From the NCBI GenBank assembly GCA_023262855.1, contig JALQYQ010000045.1, forward strand, positions 1 through 64,000: a DNA stretch of 64,000 nt. Reading direction: 5' to 3'. Shown piece by piece: positions 53,878 to 63,454 of the stretch. The notes under the pieces were generated by a model, which did not search any database, had not been told where the DNA came from, and worked only from the letters and a program-made list of their open reading frames with translations. A program made the translations under genes and the position numbers. The stretch is from Crocinitomicaceae bacterium (lineage in GTDB: Bacteria; Bacteroidota; Bacteroidia; Flavobacteriales_D; Crocinitomicaceae). Positions within the stretch are counted from its first letter, which is position 1. Every line of letters starts with the position of its first letter.

Positions 53878-53885
53878 TATCTTTG
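53878..53885 (+). promoter_or_regulatory. -7 promoter box of hemE
   Basis: TATCTTTG, exact TAnnTTTG, ends six bases before the hemE ATG. A clear -33 element is not seen. Confidence 0.5.
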
Positions 53886-53891
53886 TCACCG

Positions 53892-54929
53892 ATGGAATTA
53901 AAAAATGATCTTATTTTACGCGCAGCAAGGGGAGAAGCGATTGAACGTTATCCTGTTTGGTTAATGCGTCAAGCAGGTAGAATTTTACCTGAATATAGAG
54001 CCGTTAGAGCTAAGTTATCTGGATTTAAAGAATTGGTTGAAACACCAGAATTCGCATGTGAAGTAACAATTCAACCAGTTGATTTATTGGATGTTGATGC
54101 TGCTATTATATTTTCTGATATTCTAGTTGTACCTGAAGCAATGGGACTTGAGTATCAAATGCTCGAGCAAAAAGGTCCTTGGTTTGAAAAAACAATTCGA
54201 AGTGAAGAAGGCTTGAAATACGCTGAAACCAATTTTGATATCGAAGATCGTTTAGGATATGTGTTAGATGCCATTCGTTTGACCTCAAAAGAGTTGAATG
54301 GACGCGTTCCTTTAATTGGATTTGCCGGAGCTCCTTGGACAATTTTCTGCTACATGGTAGAAGGAAAAGGATCGAAAACGTTCTCTGAGTCACGTAAGTT
54401 ATTGTATACAAATCCAACTTTGGCACACGAGTTGCTAAACCGAATCACAGATGTGACGATTCAGTATTTGAAAGCTCAAGTAAAGGCCGGTGCACACATG
54501 CTTCAAGTTTTTGATTCATGGGCTGGAATTTTGGGAACTGAACAATATGCTGAGTTTGGATTGAAATATTTGGAAAAAATTGCCAACGCGTTGAACGAAG
54601 TTCCTCTGACAATTTTCTCGAAAGGAGCAATTACCTCAATTCCAGCAATTGCAAAATTGAATTGCAATACTGTTGGACTTGATTGGAACATGGATCCGAT
54701 TAAAACGAGAGAAGAAATTGGAGAAACAAGAACAATTCAAGGTAATTTAGATCCATGTGCGTTGTACGCTTCGCACAATGAAGTTCAGAATTTAACAAGA
54801 AAAATGTTAGATTCGTTCACAAGTAAAAGACATATTGTAAATTTGGGTCATGGAGTTTATCCAGATATTGACCCGGAAAAGGTTAAAACGTTTATTAAAA
54901 CTGTAAAAGACTATGAATTGCGTTACTAA
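53892..54929 (+). CDS. hemE: Uroporphyrinogen decarboxylase
   Basis: HemE decarboxylates uroporphyrinogen III to coproporphyrinogen III on the haem pathway. The 345-aa protein begins at ATG 53892 ([15 protein letters not shown]); a TTG at 53883 lies in the promoter. [16 protein letters not shown] and the substrate-binding [15 protein letters not shown], plus [31 protein letters not shown] and [15 protein letters not shown] are all as in HemE. It has no haem neighbour here. Its last bases overlap the next gene by 17 bases. Confidence 0.96.
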   Translation: MELKNDLILRAARGEAIERYPVWLMRQAGRILPEYRAVRAKLSGFKELVETPEFACEVTIQPVDLLDVDAAIIFSDILVVPEAMGLEYQMLEQKGPWFEKTIRSEEGLKYAETNFDIEDRLGYVLDAIRLTSKELNGRVPLIGFAGAPWTIFCYMVEGKGSKTFSESRKLLYTNPTLAHELLNRITDVTIQYLKAQVKAGAHMLQVFDSWAGILGTEQYAEFGLKYLEKIANALNEVPLTIFSKGAITSIPAIAKLNCNTVGLDWNMDPIKTREEIGETRTIQGNLDPCALYASHNEVQNLTRKMLDSFTSKRHIVNLGHGVYPDIDPEKVKTFIKTVKDYELRY

Positions 54930-56103
54930 TAATTTGAGAAAGTATAGCTCAATCGTATTGATTGGATTATCAACTATTACTTCTTTTGCTCAAGAAGGTG
55001 AAAACTTAGTTCCAAATGGAAGTTTTGAGGCAACTGATGGAAAAGTGAAAAAATTAGGTGGAATTGAATCTGCAACTGGATGGACATCTCCAACTGGTGC
55101 TCGCGCAGATTTGTTTACACCAAGCAAAGTTCCAGACATTAATACCCCTTTGAATTTATACGGGACTGAACAAGCAAAAGAAGGTTCAAATTATGCTGGA
55201 ATTGTTGGTTTCTCATTTGGAAATAAAGTTCCAAGAACCTATTTGATGGTAAAATTGGACGCTCCATTAAAGAAAGGAATGAAATATTGTGTGAAATTCA
55301 ATGTTTCGTTAGCTGAAGGTTCAAAATATGCTTCTAACAACATTGGAGCAAATCTTTCTAAAAAACCGTTCGCAACAGAAGAAAAAACAATCATTAAAGA
55401 TGTAGCACACGTTTTGCATCCAGAAAATGATATGAAAAAATTCAACCAAATGTTTAATTGGGACCAAGTTTGTGGAACGTTTACCGCTGAAGGTGGTGAA
55501 AAGTACTTAACTATTGGTAACTTTTATGCTGATGATAAAACGAAGTCTGAAAATAATAAAAAACCAAAAGACGTTAAGGTTGATCAAGTAATTGCTGCTT
55601 ATTATTACATTGATGACGTTTCGGTTATTATGTTAGGTGATGATGAAAAATGTGATTGTATTGTAGCAGAAGACAATACTGAGTTTTCTACTACGATTTA
55701 TCAAAAAGCGATTATCTTGAATGATAAAATGACGGTTAATCAAAAGATTGATAAACAACAAGTTTTCTTCGCATTTGGAAAAACTGCTTTGACACCTTCA
55801 GGTAAAGAATCATTGGATTTTATCGCTGAACAATTGAAAGCAAATCCAAAAATGAAATTGGAAATTCAAGGTTATTCTGATCCAGAAGAAGATAAAGTAG
55901 GTGCTGAAAAACCGCAATACGCCGAAATGTCTAAAAAACGCGTTGATGCAATTACCGTTTACTTGACTGAAAAAGGAATTGATGCAACACGTTTGATAGG
56001 AGTTGACAAAGGTAGCGAAACTCCAAACGATGAAATTTCAGATTCTGATGATGACGATTTAAAAATGGCAAAAAATAGAAGAGTGTTCTTCAAAGCGATT
56101 TAA
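54913..56103 (+). CDS. OmpA-family outer-membrane protein
   Basis: A 396-aa exported protein. The start at 54913 lies inside the hemE tail and gives the signal peptide [20 protein letters not shown]...SFAQ. The N-terminal half begins with [14 protein letters not shown], as in carbohydrate-binding-like beta sandwiches. The last 120 residues are an OmpA peptidoglycan-binding domain ([42 protein letters not shown]... [11 protein letters not shown]). It should tie the outer membrane to peptidoglycan. The overlap with hemE suggests co-transcription, which is odd functionally. Confidence 0.8.
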   Translation: MNCVTNNLRKYSSIVLIGLSTITSFAQEGENLVPNGSFEATDGKVKKLGGIESATGWTSPTGARADLFTPSKVPDINTPLNLYGTEQAKEGSNYAGIVGFSFGNKVPRTYLMVKLDAPLKKGMKYCVKFNVSLAEGSKYASNNIGANLSKKPFATEEKTIIKDVAHVLHPENDMKKFNQMFNWDQVCGTFTAEGGEKYLTIGNFYADDKTKSENNKKPKDVKVDQVIAAYYYIDDVSVIMLGDDEKCDCIVAEDNTEFSTTIYQKAIILNDKMTVNQKIDKQQVFFAFGKTALTPSGKESLDFIAEQLKANPKMKLEIQGYSDPEEDKVGAEKPQYAEMSKKRVDAITVYLTEKGIDATRLIGVDKGSETPNDEISDSDDDDLKMAKNRRVFFKAI

Positions 56104-56121
56104 TCGTTAAAAGAAATTGAG

Positions 56122-56156
56122 AAAAGGCTGTTCGTGATTCGAGCAGCCTTTTTTGT
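56122..56156 (+). terminator. Terminator between OmpA gene and maf
   Basis: Stem AAAAGGCTGTTCG / CGAGCAGCCTTTT with loop TGATT, followed by T. It lies 18 bases past the OmpA stop and faces the maf stop, so it may serve both. Confidence 0.85.
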
Positions 56157-56719
56157 TATGATAAAAACGTTTGAATTGCCTGATAAACTTCATGAGTTGG
56201 TAAACCAACAACATTGTTGTATGAACCATTGATTTTCTCAATCCCTATGTATCCTATCCATTCTTGAATTCCATAAGAACCGGCTTTATCGAAGGGTTTG
56301 TAATTGGAAATGTAATAGCGAATTTCATCCAAAGACAAGGATTTAAAGGTAACCTCTGTTTTAACTGAAAAAGAGATTTCCATTTCAGATGAAACGAGTA
56401 CAACACCTGTCGTCACATTGTGTGTTCTTCCAGATAGTAAATTCAGCATTTTTTCAGCTTCTAAGGCATCTGTTGGTTTTCCCAGCAAGATAGTATCAAT
56501 TTCTACAGTTGTATCCGCACAAATAAGGATTTCATCCTCTTTTAATTCTTCCTTTAAATCATCCGCTTTTAATTGGGCAATGTATTCAGCAACCTCTTCA
56601 ATTGGAAGATTTTCTGGATAACTTTCATCCGTTTCTTTCGTTCTGACTTCAAATTCGTATCCAATTGAAGCTAATAATTCCTTTCTACGAGGGGATTTTG
56701 ATCCTAAAATAAGTTTCAT
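56156..56719 (-). CDS. maf: Maf-family nucleotide pyrophosphatase
   Basis: Maf proteins hydrolyse dTTP/UTP or modified nucleotides and some members block septation. The 187-aa protein has SPRRKELL (9-16), ILICADTTVEID, GKPTDALEAEKML, KPFDKAGSYGIQEW and INGSYNNVVGLP, the complete set. The YhdE-like (dTTP/UTP) type is likely. Its start overlaps the upstream UbiA-type gene by four bases (56716-56719), so the two are coupled. It ends the six-gene operon that begins at 61604. Confidence 0.93.
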   Translation of the reverse strand: MKLILGSKSPRRKELLASIGYEFEVRTKETDESYPENLPIEEVAEYIAQLKADDLKEELKEDEILICADTTVEIDTILLGKPTDALEAEKMLNLLSGRTHNVTTGVVLVSSEMEISFSVKTEVTFKSLSLDEIRYYISNYKPFDKAGSYGIQEWIGYIGIEKINGSYNNVVGLPTHEVYQAIQTFLS

Positions 56720-57663
56720 AAATGTAAATAGCCAATATAGAATGTAGCCAAAACACCAATAAGCATACTAATTTTAATCAATGCATCATAGAGTTTTAGT
56801 TGCTTGGTTTTATTGGTGAAAATGAGAAAAATCACAACCAAATTAATCAAGGCGGCTATTCCAAATGGAATTGTTGCAGTCCAAAATTGTACGGTTCCAA
56901 TGAACGAATTCATTTTTGTTAAGCTTATCCAAATGTAAAAAGCAGGTAGTACAAACAAAATCAGTGCAACCAAAAACAAGGACTTTTGTTGGCCTAATAT
57001 CATCGGTAACGACTTTACATAAATCAATTTATCGCCTTCAACATCTTGAGCATCCTTAATAATTTCTCTCGCCATATTTTGAATGAAAGCAAAAAACGTT
57101 AACATGTAAATCAATGAATAGTCAATAATTGCAGTCCACGAATCTGGATTAAACTCAGAATGTGCAGATGCATATGAATTTCCTACTTGAAAATAAATAA
57201 GGACCAAAAGTGGAATTAGAGCGGTTAATGTGGCAATCATAAAATTACCTATGAACACTTTACGCTTAAAATGCATTGAATAGAACCAAAGAGCATTAAT
57301 CGAAACAAGATGTACAAAAACATACCAAAGAGATTGGTATTTAATGCTTAAATAGATTGCAATTGAAAAAGCAATTCCATTAAAAATCCAGTGCGTCAAA
57401 ATAGCCCATCGACGATCAATATGTTTCGTAATAATTAGTTTTTCCGGTTTATTGATGCGATCTGCCTTAACGTCAAAATAATCGTTGATGATGTTTCCTC
57501 CAGCAGCAATTAAAACAGTTGATAGAACTAATAATAAAAAATCAATCCAGTTATCATCGACCTTTTGAAAACGATTGGAATTCAATATAAAAAAGCGCAC
57601 ACCGTACATCGTAAGTACAATGATGGCTAAATTAATTGGTCGTATGAGTTTTAAAAAATGCAC
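56716..57663 (-). CDS. UbiA-type prenyltransferase (geranylgeranylglycerol-phosphate type)
   Basis: A 315-aa integral membrane prenyltransferase with 7-9 helices. The first Asp-rich motif is NDYFDVKAD (Asn60 to Asp68) and the second is DAQDVEGD. Bacteroidota proteins of this type are usually named geranylgeranylglycerol-phosphate geranylgeranyltransferase by homology to archaeal enzymes, but the natural acceptor in bacteria is not certain. It starts with GTG, shares one base with the PorE-like gene and overlaps maf by four, so it is in the middle of the operon. Confidence 0.8.
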   Translation of the reverse strand: MHFLKLIRPINLAIIVLTMYGVRFFILNSNRFQKVDDNWIDFLLLVLSTVLIAAGGNIINDYFDVKADRINKPEKLIITKHIDRRWAILTHWIFNGIAFSIAIYLSIKYQSLWYVFVHLVSINALWFYSMHFKRKVFIGNFMIATLTALIPLLVLIYFQVGNSYASAHSEFNPDSWTAIIDYSLIYMLTFFAFIQNMAREIIKDAQDVEGDKLIYVKSLPMILGQQKSLFLVALILFVLPAFYIWISLTKMNSFIGTVQFWTATIPFGIAALINLVVIFLIFTNKTKQLKLYDALIKISMLIGVLATFYIGYLHL

Positions 57664-59675
57664 TATTTTATAATCTTATATTCTGTTCGTCGATTCGATT
57701 GATGAGCAGCTTCTTTAGCTTCTTCAGTTGCTAATTTAGCAATTTCTGCGTCACTTACGATAGTTTTTGTTTCTCCATACCCTTTGAAAGTCATTCGTTT
57801 AGGGTCAATACCTTTGGCAACAATGTAATCATATACCGCTTTTGCACGGTCATTCGATAAGGTCAAGTTCGCTTTGTCGTCACCTCGTGTATCTGTATGT
57901 CCACCAATTTCAATTTTTAAGGTTGGGTTTTTTACAAGGAAATCATACAATTTATTTAACTCAACATTCGATTCTGAACGAAGTGTTGATTTTCCTAAAT
58001 CGAAGAATACATTTGCCAGTAGAGTAGGAACGTCACTTGTAATTGGAATCATTGGTACATCCATGTGAATTGATTCCAATCCATCTTTTACTGTCATGTT
58101 GAAATTTTTAGAAAAGAAGTTGTATCCCGGATAACTCACATTTAAGGCATATTCCTGATTTACAGGTAGAGAAACTAAAAATGCTCCGGTAATTTTATCT
58201 GCTTCCGCAAAAATCACTTCTTTTCCAGTTTTCAAATCGATTAATTGGAATTTACCTGGAATTGGTTTTTTATCAGTTGCATCGAAAACAATTCCGTCAA
58301 AATAAAGTGTTTTCGTTGGCCTAAATTCTTCTGGCATTTCGAAGTAATAGATATCTAAGTCTCCGTATCCTCCAACACGATCTGAAGCAAAGAATGCAAT
58401 TTCACCGTCGGCAGAAACCAACAATGAATTTTCATCATATTTAGTGTTAATCGGATATCCTAAGTTTTCTGGGTTGGTCCATGAACCATCAGGATTCATT
58501 TTTGACATATAAATATCAGACCCTCCCATACCAACATGTCCGCGTGATGCAAAATACAAGGTTTTTCCATCGGGATGGATCAATACAGATTCCTCTTCCA
58601 TGTAAGTATTAATGTTTTTTGGAAGTCGCTCAGCAGTTGACCATTGACCATTGTCTAGCAGTCTTGTCACGAAAATATCCGAATCAACTGGTTCTCCTTT
58701 TTTACTCACGCGTCGAATGAAATAAAGTGTTTTTCCATCTGCAGAAAGCGAAGGTTGTGATTCCCACATTCCTGTATTCACATTTCCAGGTAAGTTTATT
58801 GGGTCCAACCAACGTGATCCATTTCTATGTGTATAGAACATATCGCAGCTTCCTTTACCTGTTCTATTTTCCCCATATTCTTGATTATTCGTAACATCTT
58901 CAGCACATGCAACAAAAATCAGTGAACGGCCATCAGCTGAAATAGTTGGTGCACCTTCATTCATTGTTGTATTGATATTAACTGGCATTGGTACTGCTGT
59001 TCCCCAAATATTCTTTTCTAACATGGAAACATAAAAGTCTTCTTGCTGCTTGTAAGCTGAACGATCATCATCAATACGACGCGTAAACAAGAGCATTTTT
59101 CCATCAACTGTAATTGTTGGGAAATACTCAGGATCTTTAGTGTTTATACCAGGTCCAATATTTATTGGATTGAATTTTTGTGGGTTTTGAATCGATTCTA
59201 AAGCGAAAACACAGCTTTCTTGCATGGTATACGCTTGTCTAACCAAGTCTGGATTTGCATTTCGGTTTCGAATGTAAATATCAAGGTTTTTAATTGCTTT
59301 ATCGTAATCGCCAATAGCTTGCTGTAAATTAGCCAAATAGAAATAAGTGCTTCCTGTTGGACTATGATTTGGATTGATTGCCAAAGCCGCTTCAAAGTGT
59401 TTGATTGCGTTAGGATAATCTCCCAGTATTTCATAGAATTCACCTGCATTCATGTGAGCTTCCCAAAATTTTGGATCTTTTTCCAGTGCTTTGTTCATTA
59501 AATCAATTCCTGACATGTAATCAGGACGATTTGTTTTTGGGTCAATTTGATTAGGCGCTTGAATTCCAGCCTCAAACAGTTTAATTGCCTTTTTGTTGGA
59601 AGTTGAATAGCCTGTTTGTGCTGTTGAGCAACTAGAAATTAAGGCAATCGAAAATAAAATAAATAGAATTCTCAT
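57663..59675 (-). CDS. PorE-like OmpA lipoprotein (T9SS-associated type)
   Basis: The 670-aa product has a lipobox (LISSCSTAQ, Cys16). In order: TPRs (30-150: FWEAHMNAGEFYEILGDYPNAIKHFEAALAINP), a WD40-like/PD40 propeller (180-440: FPTITVDGKMLLFTRR, APTISADGRSLIF, QPSLSADGKTLYFIRR), a carboxypeptidase regulatory-like segment (450-530), and a C-terminal OmpA domain (FFDLGKSTLRSESNVELNKLYDFLVKNPTLKIEIGGHTDTRGDDKANLTLSNDRAKAVYDYI). This order and length match PorE of Porphyromonas T9SS, but OmpA-PD40 paralogues are many, so the T9SS role is inferred. It is two bases from queE. Confidence 0.8.
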   Translation of the reverse strand: MRILFILFSIALISSCSTAQTGYSTSNKKAIKLFEAGIQAPNQIDPKTNRPDYMSGIDLMNKALEKDPKFWEAHMNAGEFYEILGDYPNAIKHFEAALAINPNHSPTGSTYFYLANLQQAIGDYDKAIKNLDIYIRNRNANPDLVRQAYTMQESCVFALESIQNPQKFNPINIGPGINTKDPEYFPTITVDGKMLLFTRRIDDDRSAYKQQEDFYVSMLEKNIWGTAVPMPVNINTTMNEGAPTISADGRSLIFVACAEDVTNNQEYGENRTGKGSCDMFYTHRNGSRWLDPINLPGNVNTGMWESQPSLSADGKTLYFIRRVSKKGEPVDSDIFVTRLLDNGQWSTAERLPKNINTYMEEESVLIHPDGKTLYFASRGHVGMGGSDIYMSKMNPDGSWTNPENLGYPINTKYDENSLLVSADGEIAFFASDRVGGYGDLDIYYFEMPEEFRPTKTLYFDGIVFDATDKKPIPGKFQLIDLKTGKEVIFAEADKITGAFLVSLPVNQEYALNVSYPGYNFFSKNFNMTVKDGLESIHMDVPMIPITSDVPTLLANVFFDLGKSTLRSESNVELNKLYDFLVKNPTLKIEIGGHTDTRGDDKANLTLSNDRAKAVYDYIVAKGIDPKRMTFKGYGETKTIVSDAEIAKLATEEAKEAAHQSNRRTEYKIIK

Positions 59676-59677
59676 GG

Positions 59678-60301
59678 TTACGGTATATTCATGAATTTAT
59701 GCGTCTGTAAAGAAATTCTCCATTTTGGATTGTTTTTTACATACTCAATGATTTGTGGCAAGAATCGTTCCTGTTTTGACCATTCAGGTTGAAGAAATAA
59801 TTTACAGGCGCTTGAAACTTTTGCAGCATGTTCTTCAGCCCACGTGAAATCGGAAGAGTGGTTGATTATGACTTTTAATTCTGATGCTTTTGAATAGGCT
59901 TCATCAACTGGAGCTTTAAATTTCTTCGGAGAGAAACAATACCAATCAATTGAGCCAATTAAATCATACGTTCCAGAAGTTTCAATGGCAATTTCAATGT
60001 AAAGCTCTTTCAATCGATTAGTCAGTGTTGTCAAATTATACATAGCAGGTTCTCCACCCGTAAGAACAACGAAATCAGTCCCAGATGTTACAACTTCATT
60101 AACGATGAAATCAATACTTAAAAGTGGGTGGTCATTCATTTCCCAACTTTCTTTTACATCACACCAAACACAACCAACATCACATCCAGCCAATCGAATG
60201 AAAAAGGCAGCTCTACCTGAGTAAAAACCTTCACCTTGAATGGTGTAAAAATACTCCATCACGGGTAAATGCTGACTTGTATCTACATCTTTTACTTGCA
60301 T
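59678..60301 (-). CDS. queE: 7-carboxy-7-deazaguanine synthase
   Basis: A radical SAM enzyme making the deazapurine core of queuosine. The 207-aa protein has the cluster motif CDVGCVWC (Cys40, Cys44, Cys47; C-x3-C-x2-C), YTIQGEGFYSGRAAFFIRLAGC at the entry, VVLTGGEPAMYN, and the SPKKFKAP substrate region. The length is typical for the short bacterial form. It is unusual for queE to sit between a potassium channel and an OmpA lipoprotein; no other que gene is here. Confidence 0.94.
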   Translation of the reverse strand: MQVKDVDTSQHLPVMEYFYTIQGEGFYSGRAAFFIRLAGCDVGCVWCDVKESWEMNDHPLLSIDFIVNEVVTSGTDFVVLTGGEPAMYNLTTLTNRLKELYIEIAIETSGTYDLIGSIDWYCFSPKKFKAPVDEAYSKASELKVIINHSSDFTWAEEHAAKVSSACKLFLQPEWSKQERFLPQIIEYVKNNPKWRISLQTHKFMNIP

Positions 60302-60317
60302 CTACACAAAAATAGAA

Positions 60318-61232
60318 TTATTTTACAGATGTAACGCGATTTAAATCCTTTACATTGAGTTCAACTTGGCCTTTTTCGTTTGCTTCAAAATTACGTTCGA
60401 ACTTGACATTTTCGAGCCATTGTGTTGAACCATAAGAGTGTTTTTGAAAGATTGTTTGACTAAACGTTTCATCAAATGTTTCTACCAATATGATGATTTC
60501 AATGTGCCTTTTAATTAAATCTTCCAAGGGAATTCCAAATAGGGGAGAATCTTCATTTACAAGATGCACAAGTGTCCATGTCAATGGAAAGAAATTCACC
60601 TGATCTGTTTCAAGTTTTAAATCAAAATAATTCTTATTAAATCCGCTTGTTCCATTTCCCGAATCAATGGTTACAATTGCATTTACTTTCGTGTTTAATA
60701 ATACATTGTTTCGTTGATTCACTATTTTGAACATTACGGCCTTACCATTTTCAAATGGAGTTAAAATAATATGTTTTGAAAATGCAATTTTTAAGGATGG
60801 TTTGGAAAATCGTCCGTACAAAAGACCTGTAGCAATTGCAAAACTCAAAAGTCCAACAAATGATTCAAGAATTGCGATATAATTGATCACTTTGCTTGTT
60901 GGATGCAACGCACCATAACCAACTGTTGTGAACGTTTGTGCTGAAAAGAAAAAAGCATTTTCAAACAAATTGAGTTTTGGGTTCAATCCAGCAATTCCAT
61001 CAATGTCTGCAAGTAAATAGGCGGAGGTAAAAATCAAATTAAGCAGAAGAAAACTACCAATTAAGAAGGTTGCAAAAATGAAGTAATTAGCATCGATTAA
61101 GAACTTATAGAAATCGCGAAAACCACTTAATTTTCCTTTTCGAATAATGTTGTAAGTACCGTCTTCATTCATTAAACGACGAACGGGTTTCACGAAAGTA
61201 CTACCTAAACCAGGATCTTTTGCTTTTTTCAT
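60318..61232 (-). CDS. Inward-rectifier-type potassium channel (KirBac family)
   Basis: A potassium channel of the KirBac type. The 304-aa reading starts at the ATG giving MKKAKDPGLGSTFVKPVRRL. The selectivity filter TTVGYG is at about 102-107. The pore helices are about 50-75 and 115-140, and a cytoplasmic Ig-like domain (SKHIILTPFENGKAVMFKIVNQRNNVLLNTKVNAIVTID...) fills the C-terminal half, as in KirBac. Its neighbours do not explain its job. The 116-aa gene ends 21 bases before its start. Confidence 0.9.
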   Translation of the reverse strand: MKKAKDPGLGSTFVKPVRRLMNEDGTYNIIRKGKLSGFRDFYKFLIDANYFIFATFLIGSFLLLNLIFTSAYLLADIDGIAGLNPKLNLFENAFFFSAQTFTTVGYGALHPTSKVINYIAILESFVGLLSFAIATGLLYGRFSKPSLKIAFSKHIILTPFENGKAVMFKIVNQRNNVLLNTKVNAIVTIDSGNGTSGFNKNYFDLKLETDQVNFFPLTWTLVHLVNEDSPLFGIPLEDLIKRHIEIIILVETFDETFSQTIFQKHSYGSTQWLENVKFERNFEANEKGQVELNVKDLNRVTSVK

Positions 61233-61253
61233 TGTACGAAAATACAATCCATT

Positions 61254-61604
61254 TTAGTTGTTTTCGATAATTCGCCAATTATTTTTTAGTCGATTGTATT
61301 CTTCCAGAAAAGCAACAAATCTGTCTTCTTTTGAACCCGAGTATTCACTTTTTTGAATTTCAAGATAACATTGTTTGATAAGCTCTAAAACATTTGATTC
61401 TAATAACAAGCGAGATGTTTGCGTTTCGAAATTATAGGTCTGAAAAACTTCTAGTATTCTGTTTTTATCACGAATATCGGCTTCTGTGGGTTCGGCTATT
61501 TTATCGAGTTTATAGAGAATTGGCAGCAATCGGGCACTTAAATCAATAAAATGACGGAGAATTATGACTGCTTCATTAACTTCTTGAATGTTTTTAACTG
61601 TCAT
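61254..61604 (-). CDS. Small helical protein of unknown function, first gene of the operon
   Basis: The 116-aa protein (MTVKNIQEVNEAVIILRHFIDLSARLLPILYKLDKIAEPTEADI...) is entirely helical and without a signal. No family is recognised. It precedes the KirBac gene closely, and a consensus -7 box TAGCTTTG (61624-61631, minus) lies 19 bases upstream, so it leads the transcript. A partner role for the channel is only inference. Confidence 0.45.
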   Translation of the reverse strand: MTVKNIQEVNEAVIILRHFIDLSARLLPILYKLDKIAEPTEADIRDKNRILEVFQTYNFETQTSRLLLESNVLELIKQCYLEIQKSEYSGSKEDRFVAFLEEYNRLKNNWRIIENN

Positions 61605-61623
61605 ACGATTCTTGTTTGGGTTT

Positions 61624-61631
61624 CAAAGCTA
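61624..61631 (-). promoter_or_regulatory. -7 promoter box of the kirBac-queE-porE-ubiA-maf operon
   Basis: Minus strand TAGCTTTG, exact TAnnTTTG, 19 bases upstream of the ATG at 61604. Confidence 0.55.
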
Positions 61632-61707
61632 AGACGAACGAACTGATGAAATAGTTGGATTTATTTTTCAGAAATGAACAGATGATGATAGTGTGTGAAT
61701 AAATTTA

Positions 61708-61740
61708 TTTGTTTGTAGAACAAATGGTTTTTTATATTTG
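61708..61740 (+). promoter_or_regulatory. Promoter of the T9SS-exported protein gene
   Basis: -33 TTTG at 61708-61711 (or 61712-61715), 21-base spacer, -7 TATATTTG at 61733-61740. The leader to the ATG at 61838 is about 90 bases, one of the longer ones here, and contains no obvious small frame or hairpin. Confidence 0.65.
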
Positions 61741-61837
61741 CCACGAAACTTGAACATTATAATGCGTTTTTGACGAATATCTTGTCCATTTTTCCAACAT
61801 TCAATGCAGTAGCATTGCCAATAAAAAAAAGACACTT

Positions 61838-63388
61838 ATGAAAAAAACGGTACTACTTTTCGCAGTCATTGCTGCATCGTTCACGTCATTCTCTCAAACA
61901 CAAATTGGAAATGGAAGTATGGAGGCATGGGATAGTCCTACAACCTCTTCTGCTGAGCCTGTAAACTGGAACAGTTTTAAAACGGCTTCCGGAAGTCTTT
62001 CAGCATTTGCGTCTCAAGCAGTATGGCGTTCAACTAGTGTTCGTCCTGGAGCAACTGGAACATATTGTGCACAAATTAAATGTGTCAGTGTTTTAGGAGT
62101 TGCTGCGAATGGTAATATGACATTGGGACAAGTGAACATGGGAAGTTCAACTGCAACAAGTGCAAGTAACTACAATTGGTCAAAGACATCTGATGTAAAC
62201 TTCTCTGAAGCTTTAACAGATACGCCTGATTCAATTGTTTTTTGGGTGAAATTTACTCCCGTAAACACTTCTCATGAAGCACGCATGAGTGTTGCTTTGC
62301 ACGATACGTACAATTATATTGACGGTTACAATGTTGATGCTGGTTCAGCGCCACACAAGGTCGCAGAAGCTCAATTAAATTATGGAACTACAAATGGTGC
62401 GTGGGTGCGTAAAAGTGTTCCTTTCGTGTATACTGGTCCTGCATCAGCAAACACCTTTATTATTGCAACATTTGCAACGAATAAAACACCTGGAGTTGGT
62501 TCAGTTGGAGATGAAGTATTGCTTGATGATGTTGAATTGATTTACAATCCAGTTAATCAGCCAGTTGTTGCAAATGATGATGCTATTTCTACACCTCAAG
62601 ACCAGGCAGTTGCCGTTTCTGTTTTATCAAATGATGTGGATCCAGAGAATGCTTTAAATAATAGCTCTCTTGCAGTAACAGTTGCACCTACGAATGGATC
62701 AACTTCAGTAAACACGGCAACAGGTGTAATAACTTATACACCAAACGCAGGTTGGTTTGGAACGGATGTGTTCACTTATACGATTTGTGATAATGGAACA
62801 CCTGTATTGTGTGATCAAGCTGTTGTAACCGTAACTGTAACTGAGGTAATTGTTGGAAATAACCAAATTATTGCAAATGATGACGTAGCTGTGACAAACA
62901 TGAATACAGCAGTTGTAACGAATGTACTAGCTAACGATGTTGACGTTGAAAATCAAATTAACAATTCAACATTGAATGTAACAATTCAACCAACGAATGG
63001 AACAACTTCTGTGAATACAACAACTGGTGAAATAACATATACTCCAACAACAGGATATTTCGGAAATGATTCTTATACATATGCGATTTGTGATGCTGGA
63101 ACACCTTCAATTACATGCGATACTGCTGTAGTTAACGTAACAGTAAATTTGAATTGGGGAGTTAATGAAGTTAGTGCAGAAGAAATTCAAGTTACTGTTG
63201 AAGATCAAATGATTCATGTTTTGGGAGCTGAAGTTTCTGGCACATATTCCTTATTTGCAAGTAACGGTCAACTTGTTCAAACGGGTGAATTGTCGAGTGA
63301 AATTCAAACACGAAATTTGAAAGGAATTTACTTTATGACAATCATGTCAAGTAAAGGAAACACAACAAAGAAAATTTCGATATTATAA
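61838..63388 (+). CDS. Exported protein with Ig-like cadherin-type repeats and T9SS type A signal
   Basis: A 516-aa exported protein with signal peptide (FTSFSQ). Residues 20-240 resemble a carbohydrate-binding beta sandwich (GNGSMEAWDSPTTSSAEPVNWNSFKT ... VLLDDVELIY). Two tandem Ig-like/cadherin-like repeats follow (NDDAISTPQDQAVAVSVLSNDVDPENALNNSSLAVTVAPTNGSTSVNTATGVITYTPNAGWFGTDVFTYTICDNGTP and a second copy). The last 70 residues (GTYSLFASNGQLVQTGELSSEIQTRNLKGIYFMTIMSSKGNTTKKISIL) are the T9SS type A sorting domain. It should be secreted and surface-linked. A hairpin terminator follows. Confidence 0.8.
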   Translation: MKKTVLLFAVIAASFTSFSQTQIGNGSMEAWDSPTTSSAEPVNWNSFKTASGSLSAFASQAVWRSTSVRPGATGTYCAQIKCVSVLGVAANGNMTLGQVNMGSSTATSASNYNWSKTSDVNFSEALTDTPDSIVFWVKFTPVNTSHEARMSVALHDTYNYIDGYNVDAGSAPHKVAEAQLNYGTTNGAWVRKSVPFVYTGPASANTFIIATFATNKTPGVGSVGDEVLLDDVELIYNPVNQPVVANDDAISTPQDQAVAVSVLSNDVDPENALNNSSLAVTVAPTNGSTSVNTATGVITYTPNAGWFGTDVFTYTICDNGTPVLCDQAVVTVTVTEVIVGNNQIIANDDVAVTNMNTAVVTNVLANDVDVENQINNSTLNVTIQPTNGTTSVNTTTGEITYTPTTGYFGNDSYTYAICDAGTPSITCDTAVVNVTVNLNWGVNEVSAEEIQVTVEDQMIHVLGAEVSGTYSLFASNGQLVQTGELSSEIQTRNLKGIYFMTIMSSKGNTTKKISIL

Positions 63389-63408
63389 TATAGATCAATT
63401 TATTGATG

Positions 63409-63440
63409 ACTACCTCTGATATTCAGGGGTAGTTTTGTTT
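63409..63440 (+). terminator. Terminator
   Basis: An 11-bp stem ACTACCTCTGA / TCAGGGGTAGT (one T-G pair) with loop TAT, followed by TTTGTTTT, 20 bases past the stop of the T9SS-exported protein. Confidence 0.8.
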
Positions 63441-63454
63441 TATACCAATTCTGT

